DNA from: Anaerocolumna sp. AGMB13025
Lineage (GTDB): Bacteria > Bacillota > Clostridia > Lachnospirales > Lachnospiraceae
Reading direction: 5' to 3'
Length of the DNA: 64,000 nucleotides
NCBI RefSeq assembly: GCF_029689925.1
Contig: NZ_CP121445.1
Coordinates: forward strand, 6,444,501-6,508,500
Shown here: positions 16,764 to 25,666 of the stretch, one piece after another
Numbering within the stretch: the first letter of the stretch is position 1
Layout: each line of letters begins with the position of its first letter
The notes under the pieces: generated by a model
The model's database searches: none
Told to the model about the DNA's origin: nothing
The model's input: the letters and a program-made list of their open reading frames with translations, nothing else
Position numbers and translations under genes: made by a program

Positions 16764-16855
16764 TCCAAGTTTAACTCTTTAAAACACTAATTCAAAACTG
16801 GTACAATATCCGTTACGTTCTATAATTGTTTTGCTATATTAATCCAAAATGTAAA

Positions 16856-18001
16856 TCAAAGTTTCGAATCTATCCATCCAAGAATATAATCCAAAGCCAA
16901 TCCTACATTACCGACCTGACAGTGATGGGAGGCGTTTTCTTCTTTTGTAAATATTCGACCGCTTACGGATTTTGCATTCGTCAGTGCCTTAATTTGTTTC
17001 TCAAAATATACGGTATAGAGATCCTCCGCTCCGGCGAGAATCAATACATCTTGTTTCATCAATGGTGAAAGAGTGATGGTATTATACTTCATCGTGCATT
17101 TGTAATAATCATAAAGGGTTGTGATATTACCAAAGACATGACGTCCTTGTTGAAACAGCCAAAGTGAAAATGGATTCGCTTTCATTAAGTCCTCTATACT
17201 CTTCCACTTTGGGCTGTCCGGGACTTCCATTAAATTATTTATCAACTTCTTAAGCTCCTCCGGTGCTTTATCTATTAGTGCTCCGTAGAAATCATAAATT
17301 AAATCATATAATACAACCCTCTTAATGCGATCCTCATAAGCCGCTGCCCGGGCTGCCAGATAGCCTCCTAAAGAAATACCGATTAAAGTTACTCCATTTA
17401 ACTGGAAATAATCCAAAATTACTTTCGTGCAGATTTCCCATTCGGGTTTCATTTTCATTTCGCATCTGCTTAAAACCTCTCCTTGACCAAATCCCTCAAA
17501 CATATAAACGTTGTATCCGCCCGCATATATATATTGCATAAGTGGGATAAGTTCCTGAATAAAGGAGTCATATCCGCCATGTATGACAACATCGCCTTTG
17601 CTTTCATCCGTATGGCACTTGTATATAACAGGAAAATAACCGGCTTCAAAAGGAACTCGTACATATGTAAGTCCGGCATCTTTATATGCAGACTGGTATT
17701 CGTTCATACATTGCTCATAGAGATTAGACTGTTGCAGTCGTTTGCCTGCATCACCCTCATCACCTAACATGAAAAACATTGCCGCCCGCAGGCATGTGGC
17801 TGAGGCGACCAACTCACCTTTATTATGAAAGGACTTAACCCTGCTAAGAAAGGACTTGGACCAGCTTTCAAAATCTGTTACCTCCTTGCCTATTTCGGCA
17901 ACCGTGTCATAACTTAAGCAGCCGAAGGAATAAAATCGGTTTAATTGAAAATTAAATGCTGTATCCTTATGGAAATCATGATAACCTACTGGAAAATTCA
18001 T
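16856..18001 (-). CDS. Alpha/beta-fold hydrolase (peptidase/esterase type)
   Basis: The 381-residue cytoplasmic protein has a helical N-terminal cap region and an alpha/beta hydrolase core with the nucleophile elbow GISLGGYLAAR, a likely acid in AGAEDLY and a late His near NASHHCQV. It resembles the dipeptidyl-aminopeptidase/acyl-peptidase-like hydrolases found next to TetR regulators; the substrate is unknown. AAGGAGG precedes the ATG. The gene follows tetR on the same strand, separated by 287 bp filled with tandem repeats, so the repeats lie in its leader or promoter. Confidence 0.85.
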   Translation of the reverse strand: MNFPVGYHDFHKDTAFNFQLNRFYSFGCLSYDTVAEIGKEVTDFESWSKSFLSRVKSFHNKGELVASATCLRAAMFFMLGDEGDAGKRLQQSNLYEQCMNEYQSAYKDAGLTYVRVPFEAGYFPVIYKCHTDESKGDVVIHGGYDSFIQELIPLMQYIYAGGYNVYMFEGFGQGEVLSRCEMKMKPEWEICTKVILDYFQLNGVTLIGISLGGYLAARAAAYEDRIKRVVLYDLIYDFYGALIDKAPEELKKLINNLMEVPDSPKWKSIEDLMKANPFSLWLFQQGRHVFGNITTLYDYYKCTMKYNTITLSPLMKQDVLILAGAEDLYTVYFEKQIKALTNAKSVSGRIFTKEENASHHCQVGNVGLALDYILGWIDSKL

Positions 18002-18037
18002 TATGATACCTCCTTGTATATTGATTCATTCTAAAAC

Positions 18038-18213
18038 GTTTAAGATTGCATTTCAGAAATGTTTTAGGATGCATTTGATAAATGTTTTAGATTGCATTTT
18101 AAAAAATGTTTTAAGGTGCATTTTAAAATTGTTTTAGAGTGCATTTAAAAAATGTTTTAGGGTGCATTTAAATATGTTTTAGGGTACATTTAAAAATATT
18201 TTAGGGTGCATTT
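18038..18213. repeat. Eight tandem 22-24 bp repeats upstream of the hydrolase
   Basis: Eight copies of a 16-bp core GTTTTAGGGTGCATTT (variants at 18038, 18061, 18084, 18108, 18131, 18154, 18176 and 18198) are separated by 6-8 A/T-rich bases. The period is about two helical turns. The copies diverge at two or three positions, mostly in the middle (GGG, GAT, ATT, AAG, GAG). The array fills the leader of the hydrolase gene, just behind the tetR stop codon. It could be a multi-copy protein-binding array or an AT-rich minisatellite. Confidence 0.85.
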
Positions 18214-18288
18214 AAAAACTGGTAACTTACAGACATAGGAATCAGTTCTACCAATCCGTTTCGAAACACAGCTTTTTTTATTCATCCT

Positions 18289-18876
18289 TTATATATCTCC
18301 CATCTTTGTATCTAGAATTTTAGAAAGAAGTACTTTAATGTGGCTGATTTTTTCTTCCATGGAATTTACTTCTGTATCGTGTATTATTGCGCTCATTCCA
18401 AAAAGAATAAATTGACTTAGTAAATGGGTATTTGGTACCGGTCCTGTCATCGTATTCTTTTCTATGCCTTCTAGAATTATTTGTTCAAACAGAGGAACCA
18501 TTGTTAGTAACGATCTGGTGTGTAATACCGCCATAATCTGGGGATCTGCATTTTCGGTATACATTAGACTATATTCTGAAATAGAGCCTTGCAGGCGGGT
18601 AAATATTTGATTCAGCTTTTCTTCAAAACTCAAACCGGCTGTATTGACAATTTCAGCAAAATTGGCAATGTATTTCTCGTTGTAACTCTCTAAAGCCGCT
18701 TCATATATCTCGTTCTTGGATTTGAAGTAGTGATAGAACATACCAATTTCACCACTTGCTTCATTTAAAATAGAGCGGACAGATGTTTTCTCATAGCCGT
18801 TTTCTAAGAATTGCTTTAAGGCAATATCTATAAGTTCCTGACGTCTTACGTCTGGCGCTTTTACAATTCGGGACAT
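18289..18876 (-). CDS. TetR/AcrR family transcriptional regulator
   Basis: The 195-residue protein has an N-terminal TetR helix-turn-helix (RRQELIDIALKQFLENGYEKTSVRSI, then IGMFYHYFKSKNEIYEAAL) and a helical ligand-binding domain. The ATG at 18876 is preceded by AGGAGG; an ATG at 18894 lies upstream of that site and is not used. A promoter and an inverted-repeat operator sit directly upstream, so it is probably autoregulated. The co-oriented hydrolase gene is the natural target. Confidence 0.92.
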   Translation of the reverse strand: MSRIVKAPDVRRQELIDIALKQFLENGYEKTSVRSILNEASGEIGMFYHYFKSKNEIYEAALESYNEKYIANFAEIVNTAGLSFEEKLNQIFTRLQGSISEYSLMYTENADPQIMAVLHTRSLLTMVPLFEQIILEGIEKNTMTGPVPNTHLLSQFILFGMSAIIHDTEVNSMEEKISHIKVLLSKILDTKMGDI

Positions 18877-18900
18877 AATATCCTCCTTTCTCACTTACAA

Positions 18901-18946
18901 AACAATGTTCTGTACTTATTCTATCAACAGAACATTGTTCCGTCAA
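18901..18946 (-). promoter_or_regulatory. tetR promoter with overlapping inverted-repeat operator
   Basis: On the minus strand TTGACG (18946-18941), a 17-bp spacer and TAGAAT (18923-18918) form the promoter. The inverted repeat AACAATGTTCTGT (18901-18913) and ACAGAACATTGTT (18927-18939) places one arm in the spacer and the other just after the -10 box. A bound repressor would block RNA polymerase, fitting TetR autoregulation. Confidence 0.8.
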
Positions 18947-18954
18947 TAGGCAAA

Positions 18955-18995
18955 TAATAACCCTCATTAATAAGCTTACTTAATGAGGGTTATTA
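18955..18995 (-). terminator. Inverted repeat, probable terminator of the 99-residue gene
   Basis: AATAACCCTCATTAA and its exact complement form a 15-bp stem around TAAGCTTAC. The tract that follows on the minus strand is TATTATTT, a weak run of T. It lies about 160 bp after the stop codon of the next minus-strand gene. Confidence 0.5.
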
Positions 18996-19157
18996 TAGCT
19001 GACTATTTGAAGTTCTTGGGACTTGGATAGATAGCCTTTGGAAACCTTGATAAAAGGGAATTAACAACTATTTTTATTTTCTATCCTTACTACGCACTAC
19101 TTAACATGCCATTTTATAAGTCCAATTAACATTCATAAAATTTTGTTCTACTACTTA

Positions 19158-19457
19158 TTAGTTATTCTGCTTGCTAACGTTTATATTTTGTATGGCTTCC
19201 TCAATTAATTTCGATAATTCAAAATCTGTTAAATTCTTTATATTTATATCTCCTGCTTTTGTTGTCTTAAAAGAGTCAGTATTCACATACCTGCCATTAA
19301 TATATCCGTTTCCAGTATGAATGAGTTCCATTATTACCCTGGCGGGTCTATTTCTTTCCGTAATTAGGTAGTAATAATACCTATCATATTTATCAATCCT
19401 CTTATTGAGTTCTTCATATTTCTCGATTATCTTTCGCTTACCATCACGTTCACTCAT
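19158..19457 (-). CDS. Hypothetical protein, 99 residues
   Basis: A hydrophilic protein with a helical, highly charged N-terminal half (KRKIIEKYEELNKRIDKYD) and no membrane segment. AAAGAGG lies 6-7 bp before the ATG. I do not recognise a family. It is a single gene between tetR and an S41-type peptidase, with no sign of operon structure. Confidence 0.6.
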   Translation of the reverse strand: MSERDGKRKIIEKYEELNKRIDKYDRYYYYLITERNRPARVIMELIHTGNGYINGRYVNTDSFKTTKAGDINIKNLTDFELSKLIEEAIQNINVSKQNN

Positions 19458-19585
19458 GAAAGACCTCTTTCCACAAACAAGTTTGATAAACTAAGGACAT
19501 TCCTGAAACTTAAGCCCAATTTAGTACCAATTTTACAAACCAAACTTGTTATACTTATTAGGATTAATTGTAAACCAGTATTCCA

Positions 19586-20896
19586 TCAATTCGTCAATGC
19601 AAATTTTAAAACTACATCCCGTCCATTCTTATAATCTTCTATTGTAGGTTGTATCGACCTGTCCGGCAAAAAGGTTCCGACTCCCTTATTTTTATACTTA
19701 AAGGACTTACTGAACTCGAAAAACTTGGTACTATAGCTGATTGGAAGCTGACTGTTGGGCAGATTAAAGGTCTTTACTTCTCCGTAGCAATCCAGCGCGC
19801 CTCCTGTGGGTTCCCCTACAGATATTGCTTTGGGAGCCGCCTCTTTTACCCGGTAGATTGCAAACATGCCGGAAGAAAAGGTACTTCTTCCTACCAGTGT
19901 ATAAACCTTTACCTTTGGATTTTTTGCGATATAACTCTTAAGACGCTTTGTAAATGGATTCAGTATTTCTGAATTTCCACCGGAGTTATTTCTTAAATCA
20001 ATGATTACTTTCTCTACCTTATTTTTCTCAATTACCTGAAACATTTCCTTATTAAAATCTGCAAATTTCCGGTTTTCCATATCTGCACAAACGTTGTATT
20101 GGAAGTAAAGTGCTTTACTATCTGGCATGTATTTATAATCATAGTATTTATCATAATAACCATTTAGAACATCTTCTGTTTTTTTATTTACAAAATCAGC
20201 AGTTTTGCCGTACTCAAGTGAGGATACGGTAAACTCCTGTATTTTTCCGTCTTTTTCTACGGTAAATACTGCTTTAGTTTCATCCTTTATGATACCCAGC
20301 CCATACATAAAGACCGGTGCTTGAAGATAACTGGTAATATTCTTCATTTCCCAACTATCATTTTCATGGGAGATCAAGGTTTTAAGCTTTTCAATGATGC
20401 TATCAATCTCTATGCCGTCTATCTTAGTTACTTTCGAAAACATCATTCCTTCTAAGCTGGTGTCAGCATTTACAATATATACTTCTGAGCCAAACATCTG
20501 GAATTGAAGGGGATAACTGTACCCGTCCCAGTAATTTATGGTCGTATGTGCATCTCCAACAGAAGCAATAATCTTATTAAGCTCGGTAAAAACCTGCTTA
20601 TTGTTTAACTGGTCTACCTTTTCAAGCAAGGCATCTGTTCTATTGTTAAACTCCTGCTTTGTTATCTTATGGAACAGATTTTTATGTCTCTTAGGCAGCT
20701 CCGTTTTAAAATACTTAATATCCTCTGTTAATAAACGATTCCGTTCTGAATTGGTATTATCATTATAAAGTATTACTTCTCTGTTGGTGGTCTTACCCTG
20801 GGCAACCTTTTCACTGCCAAAGTATGTTGTAAGAAGTAAGGTCACGCTAAGCAATACAGCAACGCTAAGCAATAAGGTGAAACGTTTCTTTTTCAT
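19586..20896 (-). CDS. S41 family peptidase-like exported protein
   Basis: The 436-residue protein has an N-terminal signal or anchor (KKKRFTLLLSVAVLLSVTLLL) and a C-terminal tail-specific-protease-like domain: VIIDLRNNSGGNSE, then GRSTFSSGMFA with the likely catalytic Ser, then GEPTGGALDCYGE. No PDZ domain is recognisable between signal and catalytic region, unlike typical CtpA. The chosen ATG at 20896 follows AAGGAAG; a TTG at 20914 is less likely. The substrate is unknown. It probably acts at the outer face of the membrane. Confidence 0.82.
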   Translation of the reverse strand: MKKKRFTLLLSVAVLLSVTLLLTTYFGSEKVAQGKTTNREVILYNDNTNSERNRLLTEDIKYFKTELPKRHKNLFHKITKQEFNNRTDALLEKVDQLNNKQVFTELNKIIASVGDAHTTINYWDGYSYPLQFQMFGSEVYIVNADTSLEGMMFSKVTKIDGIEIDSIIEKLKTLISHENDSWEMKNITSYLQAPVFMYGLGIIKDETKAVFTVEKDGKIQEFTVSSLEYGKTADFVNKKTEDVLNGYYDKYYDYKYMPDSKALYFQYNVCADMENRKFADFNKEMFQVIEKNKVEKVIIDLRNNSGGNSEILNPFTKRLKSYIAKNPKVKVYTLVGRSTFSSGMFAIYRVKEAAPKAISVGEPTGGALDCYGEVKTFNLPNSQLPISYSTKFFEFSKSFKYKNKGVGTFLPDRSIQPTIEDYKNGRDVVLKFALTN

Positions 20897-20954
20897 TTCT
20901 TTTCTTCCTTTCAAAAAAATATAATTTAAAACAAATCAATTTCTAAGAACCCAC

Positions 20955-21764
20955 TCAAATAAACAATAACAAACTTAATGCCATCACAGCCATACCTGCT
21001 ATTAATCCATAGATGGACAGATGATGTTCCCCGTATTCCCTTGCAGAAGGAAGCAGTTCATCCAGACTGATATAAACCATGATTCCTGCTACGGAGGCAA
21101 AAATAAAACCAAATACGGCATCATTAAAGAACTTATATAATAGCAAATAACCAATCAGTGCGCCTACCGGTTCTGACAAACCAGATAAGAACGATAGTTT
21201 AAAGGCTTGTTTTCTGCTTCCAGTGGCGTAAAAGATGGGTACCGCCACTGCTATTCCTTCCGGGATATTATGTATTGCAATGGCAAATGCAATGGGTATC
21301 CCAAGACTAGGATCACTTAACGCTGCCGTAAAGGTTGCTAAGCCTTCTGGAAAGTTGTGGATTCCGATTGCTAATGCCGTGAACAGGCCCATCCGCATTA
21401 GTTTGGATTTATGTTCTTCACTTTTTCCATCCATTTCTTCAACCGTATGAATTTCATGAGGATTTTCGGTAGAAGGAATTAATTTATCAATGATTGCAAT
21501 TATTAAAATACCAAAAAAGAATCCGCCGACAGTAGCCCAGGTTCCTCCTTTGATGCCAAGTACAGAAATCAAGGCATCTTTTGCTTTTACAAAGATTTCA
21601 ACAAAGGAAACATAAATCATTACTCCCGCTGAAAACCCCAAGGCAACGGATAAAAATTTTGTGCTGGTCCTCTTTGTAAGTAAGGAAAGCGCGCTGCCTA
21701 TTCCGGTTGAAAGACCGGCAAAAAGAGTTAAGCAAAATGCAAATATTACACTGGATAGTTCCAT
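20955..21764 (-). CDS. ZIP family metal transporter (ZupT-like)
   Basis: The 269-residue, eight-helix transporter carries both metal-site motifs, GIHNFPEGLATF and AIHNIPEGIAVAVP, and a His/acid-rich loop (HEIHTVEEMDGKSEEHK, about residues 100-120). ZIP proteins import zinc and other divalent metals. AAGGAGG precedes the ATG. It is the last gene before the accessory array and is separated from the peptidase gene by 58 bp. Confidence 0.92.
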   Translation of the reverse strand: MELSSVIFAFCLTLFAGLSTGIGSALSLLTKRTSTKFLSVALGFSAGVMIYVSFVEIFVKAKDALISVLGIKGGTWATVGGFFFGILIIAIIDKLIPSTENPHEIHTVEEMDGKSEEHKSKLMRMGLFTALAIGIHNFPEGLATFTAALSDPSLGIPIAFAIAIHNIPEGIAVAVPIFYATGSRKQAFKLSFLSGLSEPVGALIGYLLLYKFFNDAVFGFIFASVAGIMVYISLDELLPSAREYGEHHLSIYGLIAGMAVMALSLLLFI

Positions 21765-21883
21765 AGGTTTCCTCCTTAAAGTAAATTATTAGTACGGATG
21801 GTTGATAACCCTAATTAGAAATACGAATAGTTAAATAATTTTGGAGAGTCCTCTGCCTCATTCGCATCTGTGCTCTCAAAAAC

Positions 21884-22402
21884 CTAAATATAACGCCTTA
21901 CCTTTTTCCTATAATTTATGTACTCTTGTCCAAATTCCCCTGCACACCATCTTTCTTCCGACAGGATAATCCAATGTGCTGATATTTGAAATACGATTAC
22001 GATACTAAGTAAAAGCAAAGACCGGGTAAGCAGACAACAGCCTAAAAAGTATACAAAATATGCCACGTACATCGGATTTCGGGAAATCTGATAGAGTCCC
22101 TTCTGATTAATTCCATTTTCCCCAGGTTCTGCAAAATTTAATACAGATACCAGACATAGTAAGACTCCTAAGCCATATATCGCAAGACCCAGATACAGCC
22201 AATAGGAATCCGTCTTAATCTTTAAGAAACAAGGATATACCAAAATCAGAATATTTGAAATCTCATAAATCCAGAGTGCTGCTTTTTCTTTTCCATACAT
22301 AGGCGCAAAGTGGGCTGCGCGTTTTAACGCCTCCTTGTTTAATAGACCTAAAAGTACAAACCTAATAAGTATAAGTGGTATTACTGTCAAAAATGCATTC
22401 AT
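21884..22402 (-). CDS. Isoprenylcysteine methyltransferase-like membrane protein
   Basis: The 172-residue protein has four or five membrane helices and the C-terminal ICMT/PEMT signature: GLYQISRNPMYVAYFVYFLG and the later Glu-Glu (SEERW). Bacterial members are putative S-adenosylmethionine-dependent methyltransferases of unknown substrate. AAAGAGAG precedes the ATG. It is the first gene of the co-oriented accessory array. Confidence 0.82.
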   Translation of the reverse strand: MNAFLTVIPLILIRFVLLGLLNKEALKRAAHFAPMYGKEKAALWIYEISNILILVYPCFLKIKTDSYWLYLGLAIYGLGVLLCLVSVLNFAEPGENGINQKGLYQISRNPMYVAYFVYFLGCCLLTRSLLLLSIVIVFQISAHWIILSEERWCAGEFGQEYINYRKKVRRYI

Positions 22403-22521
22403 GATAAACTCTCTTTCCCTAAATGGCTAATACTCAAACCATATTCTTTTATCATTCTCTGCTACCAAGGCGGATAAAAACATAATGGATTTGTTTAACC
22501 TTATATATGCAGTTCCCAATC

Positions 22522-23298
22522 TTACTTGTTCATATCTGCTATAAAATCATTACTTTTTGCTGTGACCTGAACCCAGGCCGGACTGAAACCGCTTTTAAAT
22601 GCATTCCTGGCTGATTTGATATTTGACCATGCGCAACAATAAAACGGAACGATATTCCTGTCTAATACCTCTTTGGCAAGTATACTTGTAAGGCTGGAGG
22701 CAATCCCACGTTGTCTGTATTCCGGCAATACATCCACCCCTATTTGCCACATGGTATCACAATCTGCGGAACACCCGGCAAGGCCAATCAGTTTCCCTTG
22801 GTCAAAAGCACCCACCGCCAAGATATCTAACTCCTTGCGCTTTTCACACAGTGCGTTACTCCATTCCGGCAAATAATATTCTAAAAACATGCCTTGTTCC
22901 AACAGTTTTGTTTCATAATTACAGCTTAGGGGTTTTATGGAGTTCATATCCGGCAAAAAATATTCCGCCATAAAACAAATATTTAATTGAAACTCTTTTA
23001 GGCTTTCCATTAATATATGTAAGTTTGGAGTTTCAAAGCAATGTTCTACCGGATATTTGTTTATATAAGCGCTTACTATTTCTGATAATTCCTCTGAAAC
23101 TGAGGCGACTATATTATTTCCATAAGAGGTTAAATCACAGGAAAAGGGTAAGTCCAAATATCTTCTGGCATTTGGATTTTTTTCCGAGATTACTATTTTA
23201 TTTTCGTTCCTTATAAAATCCTCCCTGCTGCAATTACTATCAATCGCAGATTGCTGCATTGCTATGTTTCTTATCTCTTGGTTTGTTAATATTTTCAT
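22522..23298 (-). CDS. GNAT family N-acetyltransferase
   Basis: A C-terminal GNAT fold with the acetyl-CoA loop VLPEYRQRGIASSLTSILA (residues about 192-210) follows an N-terminal extension of about 120 residues. The preferred start is the third in-frame ATG (23298), with AAAGG upstream; ATGs at 23319 and 23307 have no well-placed site. The substrate is unknown. Confidence 0.82.
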   Translation of the reverse strand: MKILTNQEIRNIAMQQSAIDSNCSREDFIRNENKIVISEKNPNARRYLDLPFSCDLTSYGNNIVASVSEELSEIVSAYINKYPVEHCFETPNLHILMESLKEFQLNICFMAEYFLPDMNSIKPLSCNYETKLLEQGMFLEYYLPEWSNALCEKRKELDILAVGAFDQGKLIGLAGCSADCDTMWQIGVDVLPEYRQRGIASSLTSILAKEVLDRNIVPFYCCAWSNIKSARNAFKSGFSPAWVQVTAKSNDFIADMNK

Positions 23299-23369
23299 GT
23301 TTGTCATTACCTTTTTCATTGTGATAATCTGATTTACTCTTAAATTTTCTAAAGACCATCCTGTACCAG

Positions 23370-23783
23370 TTAAAAGTCACACATCAACTCCCACTTAACC
23401 CCGAAGCGGTCCTTTACTTCACCGATAATAACCATATACGGCGGTCTTTCAAGTGGCTTTAATATTTCTCCGCCTTCGCTAAGTACCTGATAAGCATGTT
23501 CAACCTCGTCAGCTGTATCAAACCCGATCATGTGTTTTACTTCTTTTGTCAGTTTTACATCTGCTTCATCAGACAAATCACTCATCCTTACCTCTTGTTC
23601 TCCAAACATAATCTCAGAATGGTAAACGAGTAATTCTTTTTCCTTATCTAATTTCTCCCATCCGTTAATAACAGCATCAGAATAATGCAATAAACTCCTT
23701 ACGGTACAGCCGAAAGCTCTCTTGTATAGTTCCAATGCCTCCTCTGTTTCTCCAGAAAAGCATAATTTTTGTATAAATTTCAT
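23370..23783 (-). CDS. VOC family protein (PhnB-like)
   Basis: The 137-residue PhnB-type vicinal-oxygen-chelate protein starts MKFIQKLCFSGETEEALELY and ends with DRFGVKWELMCD, the family's usual ends. Many such proteins are of unknown function; some bind or modify small molecules. It is a single gene with a GGGAGAAC-type ribosome binding site, 50 bp after the GNAT gene. Confidence 0.85.
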   Translation of the reverse strand: MKFIQKLCFSGETEEALELYKRAFGCTVRSLLHYSDAVINGWEKLDKEKELLVYHSEIMFGEQEVRMSDLSDEADVKLTKEVKHMIGFDTADEVEHAYQVLSEGGEILKPLERPPYMVIIGEVKDRFGVKWELMCDF

Positions 23784-23834
23784 ATAAGTTCTCCCTATGA
23801 TACCATGTTTAATGGATAACCAGCCAATTACAAA

Positions 23835-24299
23835 TTATAATGCAACAATCGGAACAAAATTATCGGTTAGATGATAGCCCATCTTTGTTTTAAATATTTT
23901 GGGGGTTACCACATGATTCATGGCATAACGTATCGTTGTATCATTTTCACTCGTTGATAATGCAAAACAACCGCTTTCAATAACCCATTTGCGAATTTGC
24001 TCTTTCGTAATATTAGAGTCTTCCTCTGTGTCCTTTGACGTTGCAACAGCATATAGCCCACCTGGGAAATCTACAAATTTGTACTTATCAAAGTTGTTAT
24101 AATTGTCTGGAACAGCAAAAACCCATTCCATATATTTTTCTTTCTCGTTATACCACATAAAGTCACGAGGTGTAATATACTGACTTACGTCTATAGCTGA
24201 CCACCAGGTATCAAACGCCTCTAATTCCTCTATATTAGTTATTGCTCCTGAACTTACCACTTTTAATTGCGGCATTTTTATTATTCTTATATCCTGCAT
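23835..24299 (-). CDS. Stand-alone GyrI-like effector-binding domain protein
   Basis: The 154-residue protein resembles the effector-binding half of AraC/GyrI-type regulators (DIRIIKMPQLKVVSSGAI, later FPGGLYAVATS and a C-terminal strand with PIVAL) without a DNA-binding domain. GAGGT lies 8 bp before the ATG at 24299; an in-frame start at 24320 has no site. Such proteins often bind or sequester drug-like compounds. Confidence 0.72.
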   Translation of the reverse strand: MQDIRIIKMPQLKVVSSGAITNIEELEAFDTWWSAIDVSQYITPRDFMWYNEKEKYMEWVFAVPDNYNNFDKYKFVDFPGGLYAVATSKDTEEDSNITKEQIRKWVIESGCFALSTSENDTTIRYAMNHVVTPKIFKTKMGYHLTDNFVPIVAL

Positions 24300-24454
24300 G
24301 TAAATGACCTCACAATCCAATGTTCTTATGTACTAACTTAGATTTCCGTATCAAAAAGTCTCTCTGTATCTTTTATGAATATCAGTGTATATAGATTCAT
24401 TTCATGTCAACCGGCCCAGGACACTGCTTATATTTTGTCAAGACTCTACTCTGT

Positions 24455-24480
24455 CCAAAAATCAAGCCGAGAGGCTTGTA
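24455..24480 (-). terminator. Probable terminator of the flavodoxin gene
   Basis: AAGCC and GGCTT (24464-24477) form a short stem around GAGA. On the minus strand it is followed by GATTTTTGG, and it lies just after the flavodoxin stop codon. Confidence 0.45.
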
Positions 24481-24487
24481 AAAAAAA

Positions 24488-24928
24488 TTATTCTTTCATT
24501 TTTCCGGGTTTTACCCCTGTAAGGACGTCACGGTATGAAGCAACGGAGCAGCCTTTCTTTTCAATCATTTCTTTCGTTCCTGACTCACTTTTTTCTGTAC
24601 CACCGCCGCCAGAACATAAAAAGAGTTCAACTTTTTTACCCGCCGGCAGCTGCTGCACAATGGCATTAAAGGCAGGGGCAGGATATCCGGCCCACACAGG
24701 ACAACCAATATAAATCTGATCATAGTCCTTTAAATCAACATCTAAGGGTTGTATGGATACCGGTTTTCGATGCATTGCTAAATAACCTCCCGGAATAAAA
24801 GACCCCAGAAAACTACGGTTTCGGGTTTCCTTTACCCGGCATAAAGGAGCCTTAAGCTCTGCGGCTAATCGTGCGGCCTCTTTTTGTGTAGAGCCGCCAA
24901 AGGTGTAATAAATAATAATCGTTTTCAT
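24488..24928 (-). CDS. Flavodoxin family protein
   Basis: The 146-residue FMN-binding protein starts MKTIIIYYTFGGSTQKEA, whose phosphate-binding loop (YTFGGST) is characteristic, and contains YDQIYIGCPVWAGYPAPA, the second FMN loop. GGAGG precedes the ATG at 24928; an upstream ATG at 24973 is in frame but not supported. It is probably an electron-transfer or quinone-reductase-like protein. Confidence 0.88.
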   Translation of the reverse strand: MKTIIIYYTFGGSTQKEAARLAAELKAPLCRVKETRNRSFLGSFIPGGYLAMHRKPVSIQPLDVDLKDYDQIYIGCPVWAGYPAPAFNAIVQQLPAGKKVELFLCSGGGGTEKSESGTKEMIEKKGCSVASYRDVLTGVKPGKMKE

Positions 24929-25146
24929 AGTTACCTCCATTGCATATCGCAAGTTCAATTGCAATACTGCCAATTATAAAATGTGAACATTTTTTACAGG
25001 TTGTAAGAATCAATTCGTGTGATGATTCTTTTTCTTCGAACTAGTTCCTTAAAATTTATAATTTAATTGCTTTTACAAAAATAAATTCGTTTATCCACAA
25101 ATAGTACTTATTAAGTTACCCATGATATTAGGTGTTGTAGGTGTTA

Positions 25147-25524
25147 TTAGTCTTTCCATATGTGGGGCAACAGTTCTCTTAAGGTAAAAATCCCTCTGTC
25201 TAATAGAACTTCTGTTTCTAAATTGTCATGATTTATTTGGTACATAAATTCCCTGCATCTACCACAGGGAGCCACAATTCCATTGCCTTCACATACCGCC
25301 ACTATTTTGGTAATTCTACTTTCTCCGGCTGTTACCATCGCTGCAATTGCAGCATGTTCCGCACAAAATCCCATGGAGCAGGGTGTATCGATACACACTC
25401 CTTTATATACATTGCCCTTATCTGTAACTAGAGCTGCGGCAACTGAGCCAGCATAGGAACCTGCTGATAATTCATGGGGATTTAGTGTGTCAATGGCTAT
25501 TCTTTTTAATTCTTCAAATTGCAT
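25147..25524 (-). CDS. Cytidine deaminase-like protein
   Basis: The 125-residue protein has the zinc site CAEHAAIAAMV (Cys, then His-Ala-Glu-type HAA) and PCGRCREFMYQI. In standard cytidine deaminases the motif is C-A-E; here it reads F-C-A-E-H-A, so the catalytic Glu and Cys ligands are retained. AGGAGGG precedes the ATG. It is a likely pyrimidine-salvage or blasticidin-S-deaminase-like enzyme; the array context makes the latter possible. Confidence 0.85.
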   Translation of the reverse strand: MQFEELKRIAIDTLNPHELSAGSYAGSVAAALVTDKGNVYKGVCIDTPCSMGFCAEHAAIAAMVTAGESRITKIVAVCEGNGIVAPCGRCREFMYQINHDNLETEVLLDRGIFTLRELLPHIWKD

Positions 25525-25666
25525 TCCACTTCTACCCTCCTTTTATTTGAATATGGAGCTAAATAACTTTACCTATATGATGGTCGATAAAGCTGTAACC
25601 GCTTTGGCATAAGAATCCACGTTAATATTTCTTCCATTGTTATTCCTTTCAATGCTGTCTATCCTC

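Noticed and set aside
18038..18213. CRISPR array
   Set aside because: The units are only 22-24 bp, the gaps are 6-8 A/T bases rather than unique spacers, and no cas genes are near.
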